Source: Burkholderia sp. D-99 (GTDB lineage Bacteria; Pseudomonadota; Gammaproteobacteria; Burkholderiales; Burkholderiaceae). From it: a stretch of 32,964 nucleotides of DNA. The notes beneath the pieces were generated by a model. That model saw only the letters and a list, made by a program, of their open reading frames with translations. It had not been told where the DNA came from and did no database searches. The stretch covers positions 1 to 32,964 of the forward strand of contig NZ_JAAOXM010000025.1 in the NCBI RefSeq assembly GCF_011605345.1, written 5' to 3'. The position numbers and the translations under genes are program-made. Below are positions 9,144-16,092 of the stretch, piece by piece. Each line of letters begins with the position of its first letter. The first letter of the stretch is position 1.

Positions 9144-9857
9144 TTACCCCTGCTTCGCCCAAAGCGTGCGACCAAAGAACGTCAGCGTGCGATCCCATGC
9201 GATTTGCGACCACACCGGATCGAACTGCGTGCCGGCGATACGGCCGGTGCCGACTGCCTCTTCGTTCGCGAACGCATGATGCGCGAGATAGCGATGAAAC
9301 TCGAACCCGACCTTCGCATCGGTCAGCTTCTTCTCGAGCGCATCGACCTGGTCGATCGCAAAGAACGCGTCCTGCGTAGCCCAGTGGCCCATCAGCGGCA
9401 CCTTCAGCTTCGCCGGGTCGATGTAGTCGAGCGGCGGGAGGCCGTACCACGTGACGCCCGCATCGGCATCGGCGTACTGCAGCGACAGCAGCGTGAGTGC
9501 GCCGCCCATGCAGAAGCCCGTCACCGCGACGCGTGGGGCGAGCGTCTTCAGATAGGCCACTGCACCGGGAATGTCCTGCGAGGCTGCGTCACCGAAATCG
9601 AGTCCGGTCATCAGGTGGTGCGCTTCTTCTTCCTCGACCGTCGACTTGCCGCGATACAGGTCGGGCACGAGCGCGAAGTAGCCGCAGCGCGCGAGGCGAT
9701 CCGCGACGCCGCGGATCTGGTCGTTCAGCCCCCACCATTCCTGGATGATGACGACCGCGGGCGCGCCTTCGGTCTTTGCCGGCGTGGCGAGATAGCCCTG
9801 CAGTTCCTGGCCGTCCGGGCGTCGAAACGTGATCATGGAACCGGATGTTTGAGACAT
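9144..9857 (-). CDS. Dienelactone hydrolase family protein
   Basis: This 237-residue alpha/beta hydrolase lacks a signal peptide and is probably cytoplasmic. The nucleophile elbow is GFCMGG with Cys116, the thiol nucleophile typical of dienelactone hydrolases. Asp163 (ATQDAF) and His194 (LAHHAF) complete the expected triad. The N-terminal core has VVIIQEWWGLNDQIRGVADR, a hallmark of the family. The ATG at 9857 has an excellent AAGGAG ribosome site. Classical members hydrolyse dienelactone in chlorocatechol breakdown. No other catechol-pathway gene is nearby, so the true substrate is unknown and the general family name is safer. Confidence 0.93.
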   Translation of the reverse strand: MSQTSGSMITFRRPDGQELQGYLATPAKTEGAPAVVIIQEWWGLNDQIRGVADRLARCGYFALVPDLYRGKSTVEEEEAHHLMTGLDFGDAASQDIPGAVAYLKTLAPRVAVTGFCMGGALTLLSLQYADADAGVTWYGLPPLDYIDPAKLKVPLMGHWATQDAFFAIDQVDALEKKLTDAKVGFEFHRYLAHHAFANEEAVGTGRIAGTQFDPVWSQIAWDRTLTFFGRTLWAKQG

Positions 9858-10098
9858 GAAACCGCTCCTTTTCGAAAAATGCGCTGAGTGCGGCATCGGG
9901 GCCGGCTTGCGGCGCGGCGACGATCGGGCAAGCCGGGCGTCGTGGTTCCGCTCGCGTTCGTTTCGGCCGGCACCGACCACGCGGCCATTCTATGCGCAAA
10001 CGCCGGCTGCCTGCGTGAACGACACGGCACGGCAAGCTGTTCGCAAGACAGCGTCAGGCGAAGGGCGCGATTCGTTCCCGGAGCGGATGATCGAAAAG

Positions 10099-10134
10099 CG
10101 ACACCCCGCCCCGATGAACGGGAGCGGGGTGTCG
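10099..10134 (-). terminator. Intrinsic terminator of the DUF4148 gene
   Basis: An 11-base-pair GC-rich stem (10099-10109 with 10124-10134) extends inward by four more pairs with one bulged base. Read on the minus strand it is followed by CTTTTCG. It starts 46 bases past the stop codon of the DUF4148 gene and is placed to end that transcript. Confidence 0.75.
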
Positions 10135-10179
10135 TGTGTGCCGCGCGCGTATCGGAATACGCGGGCGCGTGACGGGCGC

Positions 10180-10491
10180 TTACTGGCCGAAATACACGGA
10201 GTCGCGGCCGTCCTGCTTGACCGCGATCGCGCGGCCGGCACGTACGCCGGCGGTGGCTTGCGCACCGTAGCCGGTTTCATCGGCGTTCGTCGCGCGGGCC
10301 TGTGCGGTTTGCAGCGCGCGCGGGTAATACTGGTCGGAGACTTCGGGCTTGTAGCCGGCCTGTTCGAGCTGGACGAGTTCCGCGCGCACCTGGGCACGCG
10401 TCAACTGGCCCGACGGGTTCGATTGTGCGAATGCGCCGTACGAGGCGGACAGGGCGGTTGCGGCGACGACAGCGTAGATGAACGACTTCAT
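10180..10491 (-). CDS. DUF4148 domain-containing exported protein
   Basis: This 103-residue protein has a clear signal peptide (MKSFIYAVVAATALSASYGA, cleaved after AFA) and should be periplasmic. The mature part begins SNPSGQLTRAQVRAELVQLE and continues AGYKPEVSDQYYPRALQTAQ, the DUF4148 pattern seen in many paralogues in Burkholderia and relatives. Function is unknown. The ATG at 10491 has GGAGG ten bases upstream; that site lies inside a longer in-frame extension, which argues against starting earlier. The gene is monocistronic, with its own terminator at 10099-10134. Confidence 0.9.
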   Translation of the reverse strand: MKSFIYAVVAATALSASYGAFAQSNPSGQLTRAQVRAELVQLEQAGYKPEVSDQYYPRALQTAQARATNADETGYGAQATAGVRAGRAIAVKQDGRDSVYFGQ

Positions 10492-10814
10492 GATGACCTC
10501 CGGTTTCATTGATTTCGCGCTTCGCTTGTTGCGTTCAGCGGTTGATTGCATCGTAGCGATCGCGTTACCGGTCGGAAATACGCGTTCCAGCGAATAATTA
10601 TTGCAACTGGGTAAACGATCTGAGCAGGTGCGTGTTTTCGTATGATGATTGCGGGCCGGCCCCGCGCTCGATCAGGACTTCGGACGAGGCTTCCAGTGGG
10701 GCGAAGTCGTCGATCGGCCGGTGGCCGCACGACGATCAAATAAATCGCATTCCGAAGTATGCGAGCAGGGCCGTCGATATCGATCGTGTCGTATCGCAGT
10801 GCGTACTGCCCGCG
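10492..10814. other. Intergenic region upstream of the DUF4148 gene
   Basis: These 323 bases separate two minus-strand genes. I find no convincing coding sequence. An AT-rich patch near 10590-10605 (AATAATTATTG) is the likeliest site for the DUF4148 promoter, but no clean -35/-10 pair stands out. No terminator hairpin was recognised after the GlxA-type gene that ends at 10815. Confidence 0.4.
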
Positions 10815-11780
10815 TCACTCGGCCAGGACTGCCTGCCGTTTCCGGTATTCGGCGGGCGTGATTCCGACGTGCCGGGTGAACGACCGCCTGAGCGTATCGA
10901 CATTCGCGAAGCCGCATTTCGCGGCGACCTGCTTCGGCGTGTCGTGGCCGTTCTCGAGCAACTGGCGGGCCGCCGAAATGCGGGTCGCCTCGACCCAGGC
11001 GGCCGGCGTCATGCCGACTTCCGCGCGGAACAGCCGTGCGAAGTGGCGCGGGCTCATGCCTGCATGCTTCGCCATCTCCGCCACCGAGTGCTCGAGTTCC
11101 GGATTCGCCGCGATCCAGCGCTGGACCTCCTGCAGCACCGAACGCCCGGCGGGGCGCGCTTCGCCCTTGCGGCTGAACTGGAGTTGCCCGCCCGGGCGCT
11201 TGAAGAACATAACCAGTTGCGCGGCGACGCGCCGCGCGATTTCGCGGCCGAGATCTTCCTCGACCAGCGCGAGCGCGAGATCGAGCCCGGCCGTGACGCC
11301 GGCGCCGGTGTGCAGCTTGCCGTCGCGCACGTACAGCGCGTCCGCGTCGACGTCGAGCGATGGATAGGCTTCGGCAAGCGCGTCGGCGGCAGCCCAGTGC
11401 GTGGTCAGGTGACGCCCCTTCAGCAGGCCGGTGGCCGCAAGGATGAACGCGCCGGTGCAGATCGAGCCGTAGCGCTTGCTCTGCACGGCCGCCGCTCGCA
11501 GCCACGCGAGGACGTCGGTGCGCAGTGCGATCCGGCCGGCGCTCGGCGCGCCGGCGACCAGCAGCGTGTCGAGGCGCTCGGGAATGTCGGGAACGATCCA
11601 GTCGGGCAGCAACTGCGCGCCGGACGAACTGCGGATCGGGCCGGACTCGCTCGCAATGATCCGCAACGTATAGAACGGCTTCCCGCATTCGGCGTTCGCT
11701 TGTGCGAAGACGTCGAGCGGTGCGGAGACATCGAGCAGTTGAACGCCCGGAACGGCGAAAATTCCCACGACCTTCGGCAT
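10815..11780 (-). CDS. GlxA-family AraC-type transcriptional regulator with DJ-1/PfpI domain
   Basis: This 321-residue protein has an N-terminal DJ-1/PfpI-like domain (residues 1 to about 190: VVGIFAVPGVQLLDVSAPLD, with the nucleophile-elbow-like YGSICTGAFILAATGLL). A C-terminal AraC double helix-turn-helix occupies about residues 215-315 (VAEMAKHAGMSPRHFARLFR, then AAKCGFANVDTLRRSFTRHV). This is the GlxA architecture, in which the N-terminal domain is thought to sense a ligand and not to act as an enzyme. I chose the ATG at 11780 because it opens the DJ-1 strand directly; upstream only a TTG is available. It is divergent from the HD hydrolase, its most likely target. Confidence 0.9.
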   Translation of the reverse strand: MPKVVGIFAVPGVQLLDVSAPLDVFAQANAECGKPFYTLRIIASESGPIRSSSGAQLLPDWIVPDIPERLDTLLVAGAPSAGRIALRTDVLAWLRAAAVQSKRYGSICTGAFILAATGLLKGRHLTTHWAAADALAEAYPSLDVDADALYVRDGKLHTGAGVTAGLDLALALVEEDLGREIARRVAAQLVMFFKRPGGQLQFSRKGEARPAGRSVLQEVQRWIAANPELEHSVAEMAKHAGMSPRHFARLFRAEVGMTPAAWVEATRISAARQLLENGHDTPKQVAAKCGFANVDTLRRSFTRHVGITPAEYRKRQAVLAE

Positions 11781-11994
11781 GATCGATTGCGTGTTGTGTC
11801 GAACGTGACGGGGAGCAGTATAGAGGTGCAAGCGATGCAGCGGGCACGCGGCGGAGCCTGTTTCCGGCGTTCTCTTTGCCGCGCGGGCACGGTGTCCGTC
11901 CGTCGCGCAAAATGGCAGGATTTGACGTAATGCGTCTATTGAAGCCAGCTATCGGGCTCCGGAGAATCAAGGGTGTTTCCAATGGAGGTCGATC

Positions 11995-12636
11995 ATGACT
12001 GAGAACGTTGCAGGCATCACCATTCCCGATAGCCAACTGACGCGCGAGATCACCGAGCTCGTTCGCGATACCGCATCGCCGTTGCTGTTCCATCATTCCA
12101 GCCGCGTCTTCTATTTCGCAGCGCTCGCGGGCCAGCGGCGCGGGCTCAAATACGACCCCGAGCTGCTCTACTGCGGTTGCATGTTTCATGACATGGGGCT
12201 CACGCACCAACACAGCAGCGCATGCGAGCGGTTCGAAGTGGACGGTGCCAACGCCGCCCGCGATTTCCTGAAGGGCAAGGGCATCTCGCAGCAGGATATC
12301 GATGTCGTATGGACTTCGATCGCACTGCATACGACGCCGGGTATCCCGCAGCACATGCATCCGGTGATCGCGCTCGTCACCGCAGGCGTCGAGATGGACG
12401 TGCTGGGCCTGACGTATCCGGAATACAGCGACGTCGAGCGCGAGGCCGTCGTCCGCGCGCATCCGCGTACGCAGCACTTCAAGGAAGACATCATCCAGGC
12501 GTTCTACGACGGGATCAAGCACAAGCCTGACACGACGTTCGGCAACGTGAAGGCCGACGTGCTCGGAGACAAGGATCCGCATTTCCACGCCGGCAATTTC
12601 TGCAGCGTGATCCGGTCGTCCGCGTGGGCGGGCTGA
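11995..12636 (+). CDS. HD-domain hydrolase (cyanamide-hydratase-like)
   Basis: This 213-residue protein has metal-binding HD-superfamily features: HHSSRVFYF (His33/34), the HD pair in CMFHDMG (His65-Asp66) and His112 in ALHTTPG. The order and the HHSxR motif resemble fungal cyanamide hydratases and their bacterial relatives, which act on small nitrile-like substrates. A phosphohydrolase role is also possible. No signal peptide is visible. GGAGG lies eight bases before the ATG. The 214-base divergent spacer to the GlxA-type gene should hold both promoters, and the pair probably forms a small ligand-induced unit. Substrate unknown. Confidence 0.85.
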   Translation: MTENVAGITIPDSQLTREITELVRDTASPLLFHHSSRVFYFAALAGQRRGLKYDPELLYCGCMFHDMGLTHQHSSACERFEVDGANAARDFLKGKGISQQDIDVVWTSIALHTTPGIPQHMHPVIALVTAGVEMDVLGLTYPEYSDVEREAVVRAHPRTQHFKEDIIQAFYDGIKHKPDTTFGNVKADVLGDKDPHFHAGNFCSVIRSSAWAG

Positions 12637-12721
12637 TTGTTCGCGGTATGGCGCACGATCGCGGGAACCGAGACGAGATCGTGCGCACAATGTTAGCCGA
12701 GCGTTCCAGTTTATTAAGGAA

Positions 12722-12745
12722 TGCGATCGTATATGGTAGATCGCA
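12722..12745. promoter_or_regulatory. Inverted repeat ahead of the catalase relic
   Basis: TGCGATC at 12722-12728 is the exact inverse of GATCGCA at 12739-12745, with a 10-base AT-rich centre containing TATATGGTA. It immediately precedes the remains of the catalase gene and may be a surviving operator of that gene. This rests on symmetry alone. Confidence 0.3.
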
Positions 12746-12746
12746 C

Positions 12747-13160
12747 GATCGAACGCTGATCCAGGCGAACGGCGCGACGACCGGCGACAACGCCATCATC
12801 AAGATGACCGGCCCCGCGCCGTTGCTGAATGCCTGGCTGCTCGCGAAGTGATCCCGGAGCAGCGCACGCATGCGAAGGGGGCGGATGCGTACGGCACGCT
12901 TGCCGTGACGCACGGCATTAGCCGATACACGAGGGCGAAAACCGTCTCGGCGATCGGCAAGCGGGCCCGGATGTTTGCGCGCCTTTCGACGCTCGCCGGT
13001 GAACGTGGTGCGGAAGGCGCTGTTGTGCAACACCACGCGTCAGATCGCCGGGGTGTCGAAGAACATCCTTCACGACAAATCGGCACCTGCGAGAAGACCG
13101 GCTCGGCTTATGGCGTGGACATCACGGTGATTTGGGGGCGGCTGGCGGCGTCCTTGAAGC
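12747..13160 (+). pseudogene. Catalase pseudogene (internally deleted, frameshifted)
   Basis: The first fragment reads TGDNAIIKMTGPAPLLNAWL, matching the catalase N-terminus (DNQNxxTAGPRGPLLLQDxxL). It stops at 12849. One base over, the next frame continues IPEQRTHAKGADAYGTLAVT, then HGISRYTRAKTVSAIGKRAR and MFARLSTLAGERGA, the unmistakable catalase region around the conserved HAKG. After about 13010 the sequence jumps to the catalase C-terminus: LLCNTTRQIAGVS in another frame, then IGTCEKTGSAYGVDITVIWG (compare RHIANCTKADPAYGAGV). The haem-binding core, about 350 residues, is missing, so no catalase can be made. At least two frameshifts and one large deletion are needed to explain it. Confidence 0.85.
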
Positions 13161-13272
13161 AAGCGGGACGGGGCGGCGGTGCGGCACCGGCCGCGTTACC
13201 GGCGGAAAGGTATCCGTGTATGGGAGCGTGATTCGTTGCGCTGCCGGATTTTCAATCGATACGGGCGCTCCA

Positions 13273-13476
13273 ATGGCTTCCACGCTTCACGACGTACCCG
13301 ATAGCCCCGGTGTCGGCGTGTGCTCGACGCCGTTCGACGATGTCTGCAACGGATGTGGCCGAACGGCCGACGAGGCGTCGCACCGGGTGTTCATGAGCGA
13401 CGACGAGAAACGTGCGATATGGGAACGCATCCGACGCGAGGGTATGGCGATGCGTTTCCGTCGTGACGACCGGTGA
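13273..13476 (+). CDS. DUF1289 domain-containing small protein
   Basis: This is a 67-residue protein with the DUF1289 pattern: a short N-terminal stretch, then VCSTPFDDVCNGCGRTADE (three cysteines spaced to suggest metal or iron-sulphur binding) and VFMSDDEKRAIWERI. Family function is not established. The ATG at 13273 starts just ahead of the domain, although its ribosome site is weak. It follows the catalase relic directly and has no obvious operon partner. Confidence 0.78.
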   Translation: MASTLHDVPDSPGVGVCSTPFDDVCNGCGRTADEASHRVFMSDDEKRAIWERIRREGMAMRFRRDDR

Positions 13477-13851
13477 TTTGCCAGAAGCGGCGTTCCGAGT
13501 GACGGGGGCCGCGCTTGACGAACATCTCTCTGTCCTAGGCGAACCTCTCGGCTTTGTGCGGAAGAACGGACCGGCAAAATGGGAGCAAATGGAATCAGTA
13601 AAAAGGTTGTTACGTGACAACCGCACGACGCATTTCCGGACTTTATATACTGAACAAGTGCATCCCATCGCCCAGGCGAATCTTCGATTCGCGACTCCGG
13701 CAACTTGCCTCCAGGCAAGTGGGTCACATTCGCTCCCGCCTTCGCAGACGCTCCGACGCTTGCCACAGGCTCGCTCTCCCTCCTTTTCCGCAGTCTCCCG
13801 CAAATTTCGGCAAAACGCCTATAATGATTGGGCAAATTGCCGGGAGGCGTC
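13477..13851 (+). promoter_or_regulatory. Toxin-antitoxin promoter region with repeated palindromes
   Basis: These 375 bases contain no credible gene. Two copies of the palindrome GGCAA-N-TTGCC occur, at 13699-13709 (N is C) and 13831-13841 (N is A). Further half-sites lie at 13714-13718, 13760-13764 and 13809-13813. The first copy overlaps a second hairpin-like repeat, ACTTGCCT-CC-AGGCAAGT (13703-13720). A consensus -10 box TATAAT sits at 13820-13825, five bases before the second palindrome; a clear -35 is lacking. The arrangement suggests autorepression by the antitoxin, which is usual for this class. Binding is inferred. Confidence 0.6.
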
Positions 13852-14307
13852 ATGAGCATCATTGCTTTTCATCCTTCGGGCGTCGCGCATCCGCGTCAGG
13901 CCGAATTCACGATTCTCGAACAGCTGCTGGCGATCCGCGTCCGATCGGGGGCCGATCTGGCCGAGCTGGCGAGCGCGCGCGTCGACGTCTCGGTGATCGA
14001 CAGGCTGTCCGAGCGCGGGCTGAAATCGGACGAACTGGCCTTCATCATTCCGCGCCGCACGCTGAGCCACCGTCGCCAGGCGCACGAACGACTGTCGCCG
14101 GAGGAATCCGACAAGGCGATCCGTCTCGCGCGCATCGTCGCACAGGCGACGGCCACGTTCGGCGACCAGGACAAGGCGATGGCGTGGCTGCGCAACGGGC
14201 TGCAGCGCTTCGGCGGCCGCACGTCGCTCGACATGGCGAGCACCGAGCATGGCGCACGGCTCGTCGAGGAAGTCCTCACGCAGATCGACGAGGGGTACTT
14301 CGCTTGA
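13852..14307 (+). CDS. Antitoxin of the Xre/MbcA/ParS type (DUF2384)
   Basis: This 151-residue protein is the antitoxin of a RES-Xre pair. The N-terminal two thirds is a degenerate Xre-like helix-turn-helix (about residues 20-100, including DVSVIDRLSERGLKSDELAF and IIPRRTLSHRRQAHERLSPE). The C-terminus is the DUF2384 toxin-binding part, with FGDQDKAMAWLRNGLQRFGG and a terminal TQIDEGYFA. The ATG at 13852 has GGGAGG seven bases upstream, and TATAAT lies 27 bases before it. The gene overlaps the toxin by four bases, ensuring translational coupling. It should neutralise the toxin and probably bind the palindromes ahead of it. Confidence 0.92.
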   Translation: MSIIAFHPSGVAHPRQAEFTILEQLLAIRVRSGADLAELASARVDVSVIDRLSERGLKSDELAFIIPRRTLSHRRQAHERLSPEESDKAIRLARIVAQATATFGDQDKAMAWLRNGLQRFGGRTSLDMASTEHGARLVEEVLTQIDEGYFA

Positions 14308-14783
14308 CGACGCTGTGGCGGATCAGCAATTTCGCCGACCTGAAAGGCATCGGCGGGTTGCGCGCCGGCGGGCGCTGGCATTTCGCCGGGCAGCCCGTCG
14401 TGTATCTCGCCGAGCATCCGGCGCTCGCGCTGCTCGAGACGCTCGTTCATTTCGAAATCGCCACGGTCGCGCAGTTGCCGAGCGGATACCAGTTGCTTCG
14501 CGTCGAGGTGGCCGATTCGGTCGATATCGCCGAAATCGTGGAGGGTGACGCGCCGGACGACTGGCGAACCAACGTCGACTGGACCCGCAGCGCCGGTACC
14601 GAATGGCTGCACACGCAGCCGAGCGCGCTGCTGCGCGTGCCGAGCGTCGTCGTGCCGCACGCGCACAACTTCCTGCTGAATCCGCTGCATCCGGCCGCTT
14701 CCGAGGCTCGTATCGCCGAAGTCATGCAATCACCGTACGACACCCGGATTCTGCGGCTGGTCCAGTCGAAGCCGGGCGAATAG
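14304..14783 (+). CDS. RES-domain toxin (NAD-degrading or ADP-ribosylating family)
   Basis: This 159-residue RES-family toxin partners the upstream antitoxin. The domain starts at once with LWRISNFADLKGIGGLRAGG, keeps the Arg24 region (GGRWH), and continues VVYLAEHPALALLETLVHFE with Tyr34 and Glu45, positions conserved in RES proteins. The end has the typical HNFLLNPLHP segment. The best start is TTG at 14304 in a TTGA overlap with the antitoxin stop; no in-frame ATG precedes the domain. Known relatives either destroy NAD+ (MbcT) or ADP-ribosylate PRPP synthetase (ParT); the sequence alone does not decide which. Confidence 0.92.
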   Translation: MTTLWRISNFADLKGIGGLRAGGRWHFAGQPVVYLAEHPALALLETLVHFEIATVAQLPSGYQLLRVEVADSVDIAEIVEGDAPDDWRTNVDWTRSAGTEWLHTQPSALLRVPSVVVPHAHNFLLNPLHPAASEARIAEVMQSPYDTRILRLVQSKPGE

Positions 14784-14820
14784 GGAACCGGGCAGCACGA
14801 GGCCCGAGCGTGACGCGGGA

Positions 14821-15759
14821 TCAGCGCTCGTGGGCGGCGCGATCCGCGGCCGCATCGGGCGGCAGCGTCTGCCGGATGCGCGTGACCGTTCGCGTACTGA
14901 CGAGACCGAGCATCGCACTGACGTCGGCATGCGCGTGGCCGGCAAGCAACTGGCGGCGCGCAACCGTATTGCGCAGCACGCGCGGGCTCATGTCCGCCGC
15001 GTGGAAGCCGATCGCGGTCAGCGCGTCGCGCACCACGAGCAGCAGGAACATGTCGTTCATCGCGCCCCCGCCGCGCGGCGCGGGAAACAGCAACGCGGAT
15101 GGTGGTGCGTCTACCGAGTGCGTGCGCCATGCGGCGAGCGGCGCCAGTGCAAATTCGGCGAGCGCGATCCGGCGCGCCGGTCGTGCCCGATCCCGCGGCA
15201 CGGATAGCGCAGGCGGCCGCGCGTCGAGATCGGGCGCGTCGTGCGTCGTCGCGCGTATCTCCGCCGACGTGATGCCGCTCGCGAGCAGCAGCGCGACGAT
15301 CGCGCGATTCCGGCAGTCGGCCGGCGTGTCGCCCGGTCGAGGCTGCACATGGCGTTGCAGTGCCGCGTCGGCATCGGGCGGCAGGTAGCACGGCTCGGGC
15401 TCGCCATCCGGCCATGCGAGATCGCGCGTCGTCCGGCCGGACGGATGGATCGTGCGGATGCCGGCTTCGACCAGATGCCGGCCCAGCCGGTCGATCAGCT
15501 TCGCGTAGCGCACGCGGGTCGACGTGCCGGGCGCGCAGGTGCGCTCGAGTTCCGCCAGGAAGGCCGCGACGTGGTCGGGCCCGAACGTGGCCAGCGTCAC
15601 GCGGTGTGCGATCAGATGGCGCAGGAACCGTTCGAACATCGCGACGTGCTGCACGACCGAGCGCGGCGCGAACGGCCGGCGATCGGCGCCGGTCGCGGCG
15701 GTTTCCTGCCACGCCCGGAAGGCGCCGACGGGGTCGTGAATCCAGCGATTCGTGTCCAT
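14821..15759 (-). CDS. Tyrosine-recombinase-like protein lacking catalytic residues
   Basis: This 312-residue protein has the layout of phage integrases: an N-terminal SAM-like core-binding domain (residues 40-120) and a catalytic-type fold (130-300). The active site is gone. The box I arginine is replaced by Thr (ASGITSAEIRA, expected TGLRxSEL). The box II HxLRH reads RVLRN. LGH reads LGL. No tyrosine occurs anywhere in the last 60 residues. Only one of the expected arginines survives. It cannot cut DNA by the known chemistry but may still bind it. It converges on the toxin gene, its stop lying 38 bases away. The ATG at 15759 has no ribosome site and may be leaderless. Confidence 0.75.
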   Translation of the reverse strand: MDTNRWIHDPVGAFRAWQETAATGADRRPFAPRSVVQHVAMFERFLRHLIAHRVTLATFGPDHVAAFLAELERTCAPGTSTRVRYAKLIDRLGRHLVEAGIRTIHPSGRTTRDLAWPDGEPEPCYLPPDADAALQRHVQPRPGDTPADCRNRAIVALLLASGITSAEIRATTHDAPDLDARPPALSVPRDRARPARRIALAEFALAPLAAWRTHSVDAPPSALLFPAPRGGGAMNDMFLLLVVRDALTAIGFHAADMSPRVLRNTVARRQLLAGHAHADVSAMLGLVSTRTVTRIRQTLPPDAAADRAAHER

Positions 15760-15765
15760 GCCCGA

Positions 15766-15795
15766 TTTATAGCCGGAACGCGGTGGCTCAGGCAA
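15766..15795 (-). promoter_or_regulatory. Promoter for a possibly leaderless integrase-like mRNA
   Basis: Read on the minus strand, TTGCCT (15790-15795) is followed after 18 bases by TATAAA (15766-15771). The A of the ATG at 15759 lies seven bases beyond the -10 box, where transcription would be expected to start. This fits a leaderless mRNA and explains the missing ribosome site. The -35 contains TTGCC, the same half-site seen ahead of the antitoxin gene. Confidence 0.45.
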
Positions 15796-16092
15796 TCGGT
15801 CAGATGGCCAGCGGGCCAGCCCGACGCAACCGACGCGTCAGTGCGCGGTACGCGCGTCGCCGATGCCGTTGTGTGCATCGTCAACCACGCGAGCAGCAGC
15901 GTTTTGAAGAAACGGAGCGCGTCCGGCACACCGTTCAATTGCTTCGGGATCCGAATCCTGAACCAACCGCGGCTGACCGACATGAACTCGGCTCGTCGCG
16001 TGAGGAGGCCGAGCTCAGGCCGGCAATCGCAAACAAACCGGCCGCGCGGAGCGCAATGTCTCGGCACCGCGCACCGTCACCAGACACCACCA
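15796..16092. other. Intergenic region with no recognised gene
   Basis: These 297 bases lie between the integrase-like gene and the permease, both on the minus strand. Open frames exist on both strands but their translations show no domain, no ribosome site and an odd composition. No terminator hairpin with a T-tract was seen after the permease stop at 16093. Confidence 0.4.

Noticed and set aside
12848..13231. Considering this 127-codon frame as a small independent gene
   Set aside because: Its recognisable parts are catalase fragments out of step with each other; it belongs to the pseudogene.
15612..16067. A 151-codon minus-strand frame upstream of the integrase-like gene
   Set aside because: Overlaps the integrase N-terminus in another frame; no ribosome site or domain.
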